Assembly (NCBI GenBank): GCA_000687675.1 | Contig: JHWS01000004.1 | Location: 62,001 to 126,000, forward strand | Source: Lachnospiraceae bacterium NC2008 | Lineage (GTDB): Bacteria; Bacillota; Clostridia; Lachnospirales; Lachnospiraceae | DNA: 64,000 nt | Direction of reading: 5' to 3' | Part shown: positions 9,425-17,990 of the stretch, in pieces | Position numbering within the stretch: position 1 is the stretch's first letter | How the letters are laid out: every line of letters begins with the position of its first letter | Translations under genes and position numbers: made by a program | The notes under the pieces: generated by a model | What the model was told of the DNA's origin: nothing | The model's database searches: none | The model's input: only the letters and a program-made list of their open reading frames with translations

Positions 9425-10570
9425 TTCCCTTGGCGTCCTTTCAGCCGTAATCGTGCTTGCAAAATGCCAGCTTGACCGCTGAGTCCTAATATGGATGCCT
9501 ACCACGCTGGCGACGGAAAGAAGGACTCTATATGTACGGGTGTTGGCATACTTGGGTCGAAATGCTCTTATATTAAGGGTTTTATAGGCTAAAACTACAT
9601 ATTGTGTTGATATGGGTTCGAATATGTGTTATTATGTCAAAGGTGAAAACACAATATATGGTGTCTTGTTTACGTAATAACCCCATTTCCAAGAGTTAAA
9701 TCGGAGAGAATGTGCGATAGTGCCGGATATTATGTAAACTGAACATAAGATGAACATCGATTTTATGTTAACCACATCTTTTATCATTTCAAATAGTTCT
9801 GAATTCTTGAACTATAATACCAAGTAAAGACAAGTTAAGATTTTACAACCGGGATAAGGTAGATTCGATAAACATAAGGCCGACATATTTCGTTCGGGCT
9901 GTTTTACATAAATACTCAGTAAAATGAAATTGCGTTTATGGCGGATGATAAAACAAAAACACTATATTTAGGTTAAATAAAATTTTTATGTTAACCCAAT
10001 ATCTAGTATGGAAAAATTATGTAATTTTGATCTGTCTGAAAGAAGGCGGAGATAGGATATGATATATTTCGCGGCGGAGATTCTGGTTAAATCAAAATTT
10101 GATTCCAGATAATATGGTTAACCAATTCTGGAATAAAAAATTTTGTCATAAGATGGGTCTTGGTTTACATAGTAAGACCAAAAGAGTTAACCAATTACAA
10201 GTTGATTTATGTGGATTTTGTTTTAGGTAAGGGAAATCTTCAAAAAGTTAAATGTAGAATAACAGGTACTGTTTAATTGTCATAAAACTATAGAAAAATA
10301 GCCTTTTTTGAGGTAGAAAATGTAAATTAGCGACATATATGTCATTTGATATTATGTGGAAAACTTAGATATAATTTTTGCGAAAATACACCTAATTAAC
10401 ATATTTTTCCACATTATCCCCAAGGACTTATGTAAATTTATAAACATTTTTATTCAACCATGAAGATAAAGCACCAGGGAAATTTCAAAGCACATCAGAG
10501 TTTTCTTTCAAATTATAATGATGGATTTATAATAATTTTGTATAATAAAAGAAAAAATCAGGGGGTAAAT
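9425..10570. other. 1.1-kb non-coding block with clustered short motifs
   Basis: No open frame of plausible length or codon use on either strand. The first ~130 bases are GC-richer and can fold: ATGCCA (9464-9469) with TGGCAT (9544-9549), enclosing GAGTCCT (9481-9487) with AGGACTC (9522-9528). The rest is very AT-rich and carries at least eleven copies of TTATGT in either orientation and nine GTTAA sites. It also has a perfect 12-bp palindrome GACATATATGTC (10332-10343) and three DnaA-box-like words (10210-10218, 10355-10363, 10405-10413). A -10 hexamer TATAAT (10541-10546) near the end probably serves the patatin gene. Function unknown. Confidence 0.6.
9629..10434. repeat. Dispersed TTATGT(A/T/G)AA motif cluster
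   Basis: Copies, in either orientation, near 9633, 9730, 9744, 9764, 9881, 9906, 9987, 10018, 10207, 10352 and 10428. Several extend to TTATGTAAAC or TTATGTTAACC. About one exact hexamer would be expected by base composition over this length (rough estimate made by hand). Confidence 0.5.
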
Positions 10571-11473
10571 ATGGCTGAATATGGTTTAGTATTTGCTGGT
10601 GGCGGAGCTAAAGGCGCATACCAGATTGGGGCTTATAAGGCGATAAAGGAACTTGGCCTATTAGATAAGATTGGTCCAGTAGCTGGAAACAGTATAGGTG
10701 GTATTAATCTTGCTTTGTATGCAAGTTTAGATCCAGATGAAGCTGAAAAACTATGGACAGGCTTTCATGGTAAGGACTTCCTGGCATTTGATGATAATGG
10801 GTTTGATATAACCAAGCAGGGGGATGGAATCTTTTCAAGAGACGCCCTTCTTAAGATATTAGATAACAATATTGATTATAGTAAGATTACAAATGGAGCT
10901 TATTCATATTACATAACAGTTTGTGAGAATGACCCATCTGGCAAGGCTATTGCATACTATATTAAACTTAATGGTATGGATACTGAGAAAATCAGAAGTT
11001 ATCTTATGGCTACAAGTGCTATTCCTGTTGTATATGACAATGTCATAATAGACGGCCATATGTATTATGATGGGGGAACAGTTGATAATACTCCAATAAA
11101 AGCTCTTGAAGGTGAAGATGTAAAGAAGATTATTGTTCTTTCCTGCAATCATGGAAGAAGTATGGATGCAGACAAAGGTGCATATCCAGGCAAGGAAATA
11201 ATTAATATTATTCCAAGTGCAGATCTTAACCTTGATGCAATAGAAGGAACAGTAGACTTTAATAAGGACAATGCAACATTCAGGCTTAAACTGGGCTATC
11301 TTGACGCCAAGGCTATACTTACAGCCTATCTTTCTGGTGCCAAGGTTCCTGATTTATCTGGTAATGCTACGATTGCATTACAGAGCCTTAAGATGGTAAA
11401 ATTAGAAAACAAGGCTAAGGATACTATGGATAATCTTAGTAGTATGCTTGGGAAGTATGGCATTGACATGTAA
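10571..11473 (+). CDS. Patatin-like phospholipase
   Basis: A 300-residue predicted cytoplasmic lipid acyl hydrolase. The oxyanion motif GGGAKGAYQ is near residues 9-17, the nucleophile elbow GNSIG near 38-42 (catalytic Ser) and the DGG motif (YYDGGTVDNTP) near 161-171 supplies the catalytic Asp. There is no signal peptide. The GGGGG Shine-Dalgarno immediately before 10571 and homology to the patatin start support this ATG; the frame is open further upstream to 10460, but that segment is not patatin-like. Substrate unknown. Confidence 0.9.
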   Translation: MAEYGLVFAGGGAKGAYQIGAYKAIKELGLLDKIGPVAGNSIGGINLALYASLDPDEAEKLWTGFHGKDFLAFDDNGFDITKQGDGIFSRDALLKILDNNIDYSKITNGAYSYYITVCENDPSGKAIAYYIKLNGMDTEKIRSYLMATSAIPVVYDNVIIDGHMYYDGGTVDNTPIKALEGEDVKKIIVLSCNHGRSMDADKGAYPGKEIINIIPSADLNLDAIEGTVDFNKDNATFRLKLGYLDAKAILTAYLSGAKVPDLSGNATIALQSLKMVKLENKAKDTMDNLSSMLGKYGIDM

Positions 11474-11488
11474 ATTAAGGGTGGGCAC

Positions 11489-11839
11489 ATGATAGAAATT
11501 CAGTATGATAGTACTAACTTAGAATCGTTTTCTTTTTCATTTGTGAAGTCGGATTATATTCCACCAAGCTTTAATATTAAGTTTCCAGATCATCCTGAGC
11601 TGGAATTCTATAAAGCTATTATGGATAAGCATCCTAAGGTGCTTTATGTTTCAACAGAGAAGGAAGAATATTCTACTTACTATAACTATTCTATAGACGG
11701 GAAGATGTTTACTATAGTATGCGATGAGGACTATGATTATGTGTATTTCCTCACAGCTCAGAAGGACCGTAAGGCTATTTCAGAGTATATCTGCAATATT
11801 ATCGAGAGACATCACGCACAGTCCCACTACGATATATAA
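11489..11839 (+). CDS. Hypothetical protein
   Basis: A 116-residue soluble protein, Tyr- and acidic-rich, with no recognised domain. It follows the patatin gene by 15 bp and precedes the foldase gene by 27 bp, so the three may form one transcript. The Shine-Dalgarno AAGGGTGGG supports the start. Codon use matches the core genes. No function is proposed. Confidence 0.65.
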   Translation: MIEIQYDSTNLESFSFSFVKSDYIPPSFNIKFPDHPELEFYKAIMDKHPKVLYVSTEKEEYSTYYNYSIDGKMFTIVCDEDYDYVYFLTAQKDRKAISEYICNIIERHHAQSHYDI

Positions 11840-11866
11840 GTTACCGATTAAGGATAGACAGTATTT

Positions 11867-12922
11867 ATGAAGAGAAGAATACAGGCGCTATGCATGGTAC
11901 TAGTATGCATAGCCCTTTTTTGCGGATGCGGACATAAACCTAAATATGTTCTTACAACAGGTTTTGATGACAAGGAACTTTGTAAGATAGAAGGAGATTC
12001 TTGTTATAAATATGAAGCCATGATATATCTGGCTAACATTACTAATGAGTATGTTAACTTGTATGGTGAAGGCTTCATTAATGATAATGAGAAAAGCCCT
12101 GTTATCAAAGCGAGAATTAAGAATATTGCCTTAGCCAGACTTATTAAGGTTAAGATTATGAATGTTATGGCTGACAGCTATAAGATTACCCTTGAAGAAG
12201 GAGAAGTTCAGCTTGTTAATAAGATGGCTGATGAGTATTACAACGGTCTGACAAAAGATGAGATAGACTTTCTTGGCGGCGTAACTAAGAAACAGATTGT
12301 TGATATGTATAAGGAATACTTTATTGCTGCTAAGCTTTATCAGAATATAGTTAAGGATGTAAATCTTGAGATATCTGATGATGAAGCCAGAACTGTTGTT
12401 GTTAAGAAAATCTATATAGCAACAGTAGCTACTGATTCAGATAGTGAGGCAACAGCTTCCAGTCTTGGAGAAGAAGAGAAAGCCAGCGCTTATCAAAGAG
12501 GTCAGGAAGCATATCAGAAGATAGCGAGCGGCGAGTCATTTGACGCTGTGGCTATGGCCTATTCAGATGTAGGGGATGAAACTATTTCCTATAAGAAAGG
12601 TGACCTTGATGAAGTTCTTGAGAAGAACGTATTTAACCTTTCTGAAGGGGAAACAAGCGGTTTAATTACAGGTAGCGACGGCTATTATATCTTCTACTGT
12701 GTGAACCCATTTTCAAGAGAAGACACTAAGGCTAATAAGGAAAGAATAATAGAAGAAAGACAAAAAGAGACCTTTGATCAGGTATTTAACTCATTTGCCA
12801 AGGATTCAGACTATTACCTTAATGACAAGGCATTTGAAGAAATCGGTGTAGACAGTGTATTTGGAAAGGTTTCATCATATAACTTCTTTAATATCTTTGA
12901 GCAATATAATATTGCAGACTAA
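11867..12922 (+). CDS. PrsA-like lipoprotein peptidyl-prolyl isomerase
   Basis: A 351-residue predicted lipoprotein foldase on the outer face of the membrane. The signal peptide ends in the lipobox LFCGC (Cys near residue 20-22). A helical chaperone region follows, then a parvulin/PpiC rotamase domain at about residues 175-290 (VKKIYIATVA ... GESFDAVAMAYSD ... KKGDLDEVLEKNVFNLSEGETSGLI), and a C-terminal helical tail. The family catalyses prolyl cis-trans isomerisation of secreted proteins. It lies just upstream of the CIRCE-controlled htpG but is transcribed independently of it. Confidence 0.9.
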   Translation: MKRRIQALCMVLVCIALFCGCGHKPKYVLTTGFDDKELCKIEGDSCYKYEAMIYLANITNEYVNLYGEGFINDNEKSPVIKARIKNIALARLIKVKIMNVMADSYKITLEEGEVQLVNKMADEYYNGLTKDEIDFLGGVTKKQIVDMYKEYFIAAKLYQNIVKDVNLEISDDEARTVVVKKIYIATVATDSDSEATASSLGEEEKASAYQRGQEAYQKIASGESFDAVAMAYSDVGDETISYKKGDLDEVLEKNVFNLSEGETSGLITGSDGYYIFYCVNPFSREDTKANKERIIEERQKETFDQVFNSFAKDSDYYLNDKAFEEIGVDSVFGKVSSYNFFNIFEQYNIAD

Positions 12923-12951
12923 ATCAAATAATAATACGAATATAAATTTTG

Positions 12952-13014
12952 TTAGCACTCATGATAAATGAGTGCTAAATTTTTCTTGACTTTTAATATT
13001 ACGGGTAATAAACT
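12952..13014 (+). promoter_or_regulatory. CIRCE operator (HrcA site) and htpG promoter
   Basis: A perfect CIRCE, TTAGCACTC-N9-GAGTGCTAA (12952-12978). It is followed 7 bp later by TTGACT (12986-12991) and, with a 17-bp spacer, TAAACT (13009-13014). The operator lies just upstream of the -35. Confidence 0.92.
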
Positions 13015-13046
13015 TGATTTTAGTAAAAAGAAAGGACGTGATATTA

Positions 13047-15116
13047 ATGGCTGCAAAGCATGGTAATTTATCAATTAACAGTGATAATCTTTTTCCTATA
13101 ATTAAGAAATGGCTCTATTCAGACCATGACATCTTCTATAGAGAATTGATTTCTAATGGTTGCGATGCTATTACAAAACTTAAAAAACTTGAAATGATGG
13201 GAGAATATACTCTTCCTAATGATTACAAGGGTAAGATAGAAGTTATTGTTAGTCCAGAAAAGAAGACTATTGTATTTAAGGATAATGGTCTTGGTATGAC
13301 AGCTGATGAAGTTGAGGAATACATTAATCAGATAGCATTTTCTGGTGCTACAGACTTTATTGAGAAATATAAGGACAAAGCTAATGAAGATCAGATAATC
13401 GGACATTTTGGTCTGGGATTCTATTCTGCATTCATGGTAGCAGATAAGGTTGAGATTAAGACACTTTCATATAAGGAAGGTGCTACAGCTGTTCACTGGA
13501 CATGTGACGGTGGCACAGAGTTCGATATGGAAGACTGTGATAAGTCTGATGTAGGTACTGAGATTACACTTCATGTTATGGAAGACTGCCTCAAGTTTGT
13601 TAACAAGTACGAGGCAGAAGAAGTATTAAAGAAGTACTGTTCATTTATGCCTTCAGAAATCTATCTTACAAAAGATGGAGAAGAACTTACAGAAACTATT
13701 AAGGAATCAGAGAAACTTGATACTGACGTAGTAATCGAAGAAGTTAAAGAAGAGGGCGATGCTGATAAGAAGGATGCTGAAAAGAAACTTAAGATTAAGA
13801 AGCGTCCTGTACCAATCAATGAGACTCAGCCACTCTGGGCTAAGCATCCTAATGAGTGTACAAAGGAAGAGTACTTAGACTTCTACCGTAAGGTATTCAA
13901 AGATTACAAGGAGCCATTATTCTGGATTCACCTTAATATGGATTATCCATTTAACCTTAAGGGTATTCTTTACTTCCCTAAGATTAATATGGAATACGAA
14001 TCAGTTGAAGGCGTAATTAAGTTATATAACAACCAGGTATTTATTGCAGATAACATTAAGGAAGTTATTCCTGAATTCTTAATGCTTCTTAAGGGTGTTA
14101 TCGATTGTCCAGACCTTCCACTTAATGTTTCAAGATCTGCTCTTCAGAATGATGGATTCGTTAAGAAGATTTCTGATTACATCTCTAAGAAGGTTGCTGA
14201 TAAGCTTGCTGGTATGTGCAAGACTGAGAGAGATGAGTATGTTAAGTACTGGGATGATATAAGCCCATTCATTAAATATGGTTGCCTTAAGGATGAGAAG
14301 TTCTGCGAGAAGATGAATGACTACATCATGTTTAAGAACATCGATGGTAAGTATGAAACTCTTCCAGAATGTCTCGATGTTAAGCCTATCGATATCGATG
14401 AAGATGGCAATGCTGTAGAAGGCGAAGCTGTTGATGCAGATGGCAACAAGGTTGAGGCTGAAGTCGTTAGCGAAGGCGATAATGCTGAAGCAGATGATAA
14501 TGAGCCAAAGGGTAAGCATATTTACTATGTAACTGATGAGCAGCAGCAGAGCCAGTACATCAATATGTTTAAGAAGGCTAAGAAGGATGCCATTATATTA
14601 ACTCACAATATTGACCAACCATTTATCCAGCAGCTTGAGTCAAAGAATGAAGGGGTTAAGTTCCTTAGAATTGATGCTGATCTTACAGAAGACTTCAAGG
14701 CAAAGACTTCAAAGAAGGTTCAGGAAGAACTTGATGAGAAGACAAAAGAACTTGAGAAGATCTTCAAGAAGGCTATTAAGAAAGATAATCTTACAGTTAA
14801 GGTTGAGAAACTTAAGAATAAGTCAATTTCTTCTATGCTTACTGTTTCAGAAGAGTCTAGAAGAATGCAGGATATGATGAAGATGTATTCTATGCCAGGT
14901 ATGGATATGAGCATGTTTGGTAAAGAAGGACAGACACTTATCCTTAATGATAACAACAAGCTTGTTCAGAAGGTGCTTAGTGAGAAAGAAGGAGATAAGG
15001 TTAATATGATTTGCGAACAGTTATATGATCTTGCTCAGCTTCAGAATGCTCCACTTTCACCAGAAGCCATGACAAAGTTCATAGAAAGAAGTAATAAGCT
15101 TATGGAGCTTCTCTAA
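13047..15116 (+). CDS. htpG: HtpG (Hsp90 chaperone)
   Basis: The bacterial Hsp90, a cytoplasmic ATP-dependent chaperone, 689 residues. The GHKL ATPase domain shows ELISNGCDA, DNGLGMT and IGHFGLGFYSAFMVAD. The middle domain has DLPLNVSR, and the C-terminal dimerisation domain ends the protein. The family is usually ~620-630 residues; the excess comes from charged insertions, one near 230-250 (Lys/Asp/Glu-rich) and one near 445-480 (acidic, DADGNK-like). ATG at 13047 follows AAAGGACG; the frame is open up to a TTG at 13014, but that lies within the -10. Confidence 0.96.
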   Translation: MAAKHGNLSINSDNLFPIIKKWLYSDHDIFYRELISNGCDAITKLKKLEMMGEYTLPNDYKGKIEVIVSPEKKTIVFKDNGLGMTADEVEEYINQIAFSGATDFIEKYKDKANEDQIIGHFGLGFYSAFMVADKVEIKTLSYKEGATAVHWTCDGGTEFDMEDCDKSDVGTEITLHVMEDCLKFVNKYEAEEVLKKYCSFMPSEIYLTKDGEELTETIKESEKLDTDVVIEEVKEEGDADKKDAEKKLKIKKRPVPINETQPLWAKHPNECTKEEYLDFYRKVFKDYKEPLFWIHLNMDYPFNLKGILYFPKINMEYESVEGVIKLYNNQVFIADNIKEVIPEFLMLLKGVIDCPDLPLNVSRSALQNDGFVKKISDYISKKVADKLAGMCKTERDEYVKYWDDISPFIKYGCLKDEKFCEKMNDYIMFKNIDGKYETLPECLDVKPIDIDEDGNAVEGEAVDADGNKVEAEVVSEGDNAEADDNEPKGKHIYYVTDEQQQSQYINMFKKAKKDAIILTHNIDQPFIQQLESKNEGVKFLRIDADLTEDFKAKTSKKVQEELDEKTKELEKIFKKAIKKDNLTVKVEKLKNKSISSMLTVSEESRRMQDMMKMYSMPGMDMSMFGKEGQTLILNDNNKLVQKVLSEKEGDKVNMICEQLYDLAQLQNAPLSPEAMTKFIERSNKLMELL

Positions 15117-15160
15117 GAAGCCAGGCCGCGAGCAATTGTGATTTTGACATATGAATTAAA

Positions 15161-15193
15161 AAGGGCTTACCGATATGGTAAGCTCTTTTTTTG
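15161..15193 (+). terminator. Terminator after htpG
   Basis: The 10-bp stem AGGGCTTACC/GGTAAGCTCT (with one G-T pair) and 5-base loop is followed by seven T residues. Confidence 0.92.
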
Positions 15194-15283
15194 CGCATGG
15201 GTGCGTAATGAAAATTACCAGCGTAGCTGGACGCACCTAGCACGGCAGCAGGAAAACAGTCCTGCGTGGTATTTGCAATGCGC
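15193..15283. other. Cloverleaf-like multibranch fold between convergent genes
   Basis: The outer stem GCGCAT/ATGCGC (15193-15198 with 15278-15283) encloses two arms. Arm 1 is GGTGC/GCACC (15200-15204 with 15233-15237), which holds a GTAAT-GAAA-ATTAC GNRA hairpin and a CAGC-CGTA-like hairpin (15219-15229). Arm 2 is GCAGGA/TCCTGC (15248-15253 with 15260-15265) inside CAC/GTG. It has no tRNA features such as a T-loop or anticodon arm. It lies in the 3' flank of both htpG and the minus-strand gene. Confidence 0.45.
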
Positions 15284-15286
15284 TGC

Positions 15287-16759
15287 CTAGTACTGTATCG
15301 TACAGGCCTTCCAGCCCTTATCAGTTCTTATTAAGTAAACACCAAGGTCAACTTCATTAACACCAGTTTCTGAGGCTGTAAAGTAAAGGGTCTGTTCAAG
15401 ATAAACTCTTACAAATACAGCATCCTTATTATATACAACGAAATCTGTTACCTTCTCGTTATTAATCTCGGCTTTAGAATGTGAGTTAAAGAATCTTCTA
15501 TATGTACCAGAATTAATCAGGTAAAGCATATCTGATTCAGGGATGAAGTAGTTATCAAGTGCATTGTCAGAAACATCTCCTGATATGTAGTTGGTGTAGT
15601 CGCTAATAAGCTTTATGGCAAATTCCTTAGCGTCATCTGCATCTTCGAGATATGTGCAAAGAGGTGCTTCGTATACACCAGTTGATTCATTAAATGTAAC
15701 TTCAACCTCAGAACCCTGACTGTCATATGCAGTTATCTCTGGTCTTTCATAAAGATTCTCAACTTTGAATCTCTTCATAGTTGGGAGAGTAGCATAGTCC
15801 TTATAGTAGTCCTGAGCCTCAAGTGGAATATTCTTCTTAGTAACATACTCGTCACTAAGTGCAACACCATTAATTGAAACAGAATAGTTATCTGGGACCT
15901 CTATAATGGCACTGTGCTGAGCCTCAGTATAGAACTCAAAGTTAGAAACATACCAAACTGGGAATTTGTACTTTGCAAACTTGTTTGGATCTTTTCTAAG
16001 TTCAACCTGGCCAAGTATATAGCCGTTACCAGATATGTAATATCTAGGGAACTCTTCATTGAATGGCTGAATCTCTTCGTAGCAAACATCAGCATCTGCA
16101 ACTACAGTTCTCATATAGTTCTCTATATTGTCCTTAGTCTCAAACTCAGTAAGCTCTGGCTTGGCTGTTATGTAGTTATATATCAGGTCATAATCATCAT
16201 TGTTAAATGCCTGTGTTATACTGCACATAGTATGATATGGTCTTGTATCTTCATAAACGCTCTGATAATCAGAAAGATAATCAAGGAAGAAACCAAGAAG
16301 TATAGCCATGGTTATAAGTAGAAGACCAGCCCATACTATAATAAACAATCTAAATGGTTTAACCTGCTTTGATGGATTAGCCTCTATATAAGCCTTTCTT
16401 CTTTCCTTACGTCTTTCTTCTCTTGAAAGAGCTTCAGCATCATCTTCACGCTTTTTAGATGAAGACTTATCTTTGCTCTTAGTCTTAGAGCTAGCAGGTG
16501 AATCGGATTTTTTGACCTTTTTTTCTGGGGTATCCTTATTCGATATAGCTCTGTCTATATCAAGAAGAGACATATTTCTTGTATCATCAAGGTCAACAAC
16601 TGTAAGTTCCTTGTTATCAGGTGACCATTTGTCTTCATCATACATAAGAGGAACGTCATCGGCCCAGCCATCATTAAGGTTGGTAGTATAGTTTACCCAA
16701 TCCTTATCTTCTGGATATATTGTTTTATCATTCTTTGTAGAAAGGTCTTTCTTAGCCAT
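15287..16759 (-). CDS. Membrane-anchored hypothetical protein with charged N-terminus
   Basis: A 490-residue protein. It has a highly charged, Lys/Asp/Ser-rich cytoplasmic region (about 1-135, KSKDKSSSKKRE type), one TM helix at about 137-160, then an extracellular part of ~330 residues that looks like tandem NTF2-like or similar alpha/beta modules. No family is recognised. Its start codon overlaps the stop of the glycosidase gene by one base (TAATG) and its Shine-Dalgarno AAGGAGGG lies inside that gene, so the two are translationally coupled. The topology suggests a wall- or envelope-associated partner of the glycosidase. Confidence 0.75.
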   Translation of the reverse strand: MAKKDLSTKNDKTIYPEDKDWVNYTTNLNDGWADDVPLMYDEDKWSPDNKELTVVDLDDTRNMSLLDIDRAISNKDTPEKKVKKSDSPASSKTKSKDKSSSKKREDDAEALSREERRKERRKAYIEANPSKQVKPFRLFIIVWAGLLLITMAILLGFFLDYLSDYQSVYEDTRPYHTMCSITQAFNNDDYDLIYNYITAKPELTEFETKDNIENYMRTVVADADVCYEEIQPFNEEFPRYYISGNGYILGQVELRKDPNKFAKYKFPVWYVSNFEFYTEAQHSAIIEVPDNYSVSINGVALSDEYVTKKNIPLEAQDYYKDYATLPTMKRFKVENLYERPEITAYDSQGSEVEVTFNESTGVYEAPLCTYLEDADDAKEFAIKLISDYTNYISGDVSDNALDNYFIPESDMLYLINSGTYRRFFNSHSKAEINNEKVTDFVVYNKDAVFVRVYLEQTLYFTASETGVNEVDLGVYLIRTDKGWKACTIQY

Positions 16760-17844
16760 TAGTTGTCCCTCCTTTCTACCACAAATGCTGTAGGGATACG
16801 TCTGTCGCCTCTTATATTAGAGTTGGAAACGATTATATCTCCGTCATATACCATACTAGATGACATACCACCGTCTAAGTTGGCAGCATTGATAGCACCA
16901 TAGTTAAGCATCTCATTAATTAAGTCTGATGTAGAAGCTCCGATGGAAGAAGCTTTTCTGCCTTCTATGACAAGCATAAGAACGGCACCGTCTTCACGCT
17001 GACCAATAGCTGTTCTAGGATTAAGTCCACTACCTACACCAGAGTAGTTTGCAGGAACACCGTTTGTAATGAGAGCTGGTCCAAATGTTACCGCATCACG
17101 AACTCCCATATTAAGAGCAGTGGCAGCAGTCATATTACCAACAACGAGAACGTTGTCATTAGTAAATCCGTATACACCGTAGGTTGAATTCATATCACCC
17201 ATCATGAGCTGACCTTCAGAGATAACAATACCCTGAGGCATACCGCCAAGACCAAGTCCGGCTTCATCTTCATATTTACCACCGTTGATACCAGCAACGC
17301 AGTCATACTTATCTACAATAGCTGACAGAGTCATACCGCCTCCGTCAAGAACGAAGCCATTGCAGACACCAACCTTAACACGTGAAGGGTCAAGTACAAC
17401 CATCATCTTTCCTACATATGTAGGACCGTGAACATCATATATGATGATTCCATCTCCATCTGGATCTTCGTCTGTTGCTGTATTAGAAGATAGGGATGGA
17501 TTACCACTTTCATCCTTCATAGTATTAATCTTAATTAAAGAAGTATCTGTAATTTCACTTGTTTCAACAACTGAATTCTTCTTTTGGATATCTTTGATTT
17601 CTTCATCGCTATAAAAGAGTTTTGCCATAATAGGTCCGGCACTTGATTCCATAGCAGATGCTACGAATAGGTCTCTAAAATATGGCGATGGCCCCTTGTT
17701 AATATATAGTAGTAATACGTAAAGTCCCAGAAGGAGGCAAAGAAGAGTTACGAAAACCCATATTAAGAACTTGCCTATGAATGACAAAATGGTTTTTATA
17801 ACTGATTTTTTGTTCTTTTTTGAATTTTTATTCTTTTTTCCCAT
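16759..17844 (-). CDS. Phosphodiester glycosidase (NAGPA-domain) membrane protein
   Basis: A 361-residue protein with a Lys-rich N-terminus, one TM helix (about 20-45), and an extracellular NAGPA domain. Key motifs are GINGGKY (about 175), LNPRTAIGQREDG (about 280) and AANLDGGMSSSM (about 330-340). Homologues remove GlcNAc-1-P-type phosphodiesters; in Firmicutes they are thought to act on wall polysaccharides or teichoic acids. The start is set at the ATG at 17844 (MGKKNKN); an in-frame TTG at 17880 is possible, but neither has a strong ribosome site. First gene of a coupled two-gene operon. Confidence 0.85.
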   Translation of the reverse strand: MGKKNKNSKKNKKSVIKTILSFIGKFLIWVFVTLLCLLLGLYVLLLYINKGPSPYFRDLFVASAMESSAGPIMAKLFYSDEEIKDIQKKNSVVETSEITDTSLIKINTMKDESGNPSLSSNTATDEDPDGDGIIIYDVHGPTYVGKMMVVLDPSRVKVGVCNGFVLDGGGMTLSAIVDKYDCVAGINGGKYEDEAGLGLGGMPQGIVISEGQLMMGDMNSTYGVYGFTNDNVLVVGNMTAATALNMGVRDAVTFGPALITNGVPANYSGVGSGLNPRTAIGQREDGAVLMLVIEGRKASSIGASTSDLINEMLNYGAINAANLDGGMSSSMVYDGDIIVSNSNIRGDRRIPTAFVVERRDN

Positions 17845-17885
17845 TTGTGTTTCTTCTTTATAAATGTATTTTAAATTCAAGTTTC

Positions 17886-17937
17886 TTTATAGCATAAATT
17901 ATGTCAACTTGCAACAAGGTGACCTATATGATAAAAT
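17886..17937. promoter_or_regulatory. Divergent promoters sharing one palindromic -35
   Basis: TTGCAA (17909-17914) is its own reverse complement. To the right, 17 bp separate it from TAAAAT (17932-17937), which drives the lipoprotein. To the left on the minus strand, 17 bp separate it from TATAAA (17891-17886), which drives the NAGPA operon. Both spacers are ideal, so one -35 appears to serve both directions. Confidence 0.6.
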
Positions 17938-17990
17938 GTGAGCGTTTATACTCGCAGCAGAGTATATTTCTTTATGAAAGGATGGAGATT

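Noticed and set aside
9612-9626. tRNA or tmRNA T-arm (GGGTTCGAAT)
   Set aside because: The flanks do not form the 5-bp T-stem and no acceptor or anticodon arm is present.
10200-10440. Primary chromosomal origin (oriC)
   Set aside because: Only imperfect DnaA-box-like words occur, and dnaA, dnaN, rpmH or other origin-linked genes are absent.
9425-10570. CRISPR array
   Set aside because: The repeated words are only 5-10 bases and irregularly spaced; there are no ~30-bp identical repeats and no cas genes.
14130-14519. A 129-codon minus-strand frame inside htpG
   Set aside because: Antisense to a conserved Hsp90 gene, hydrophobic shadow composition, no start signals.
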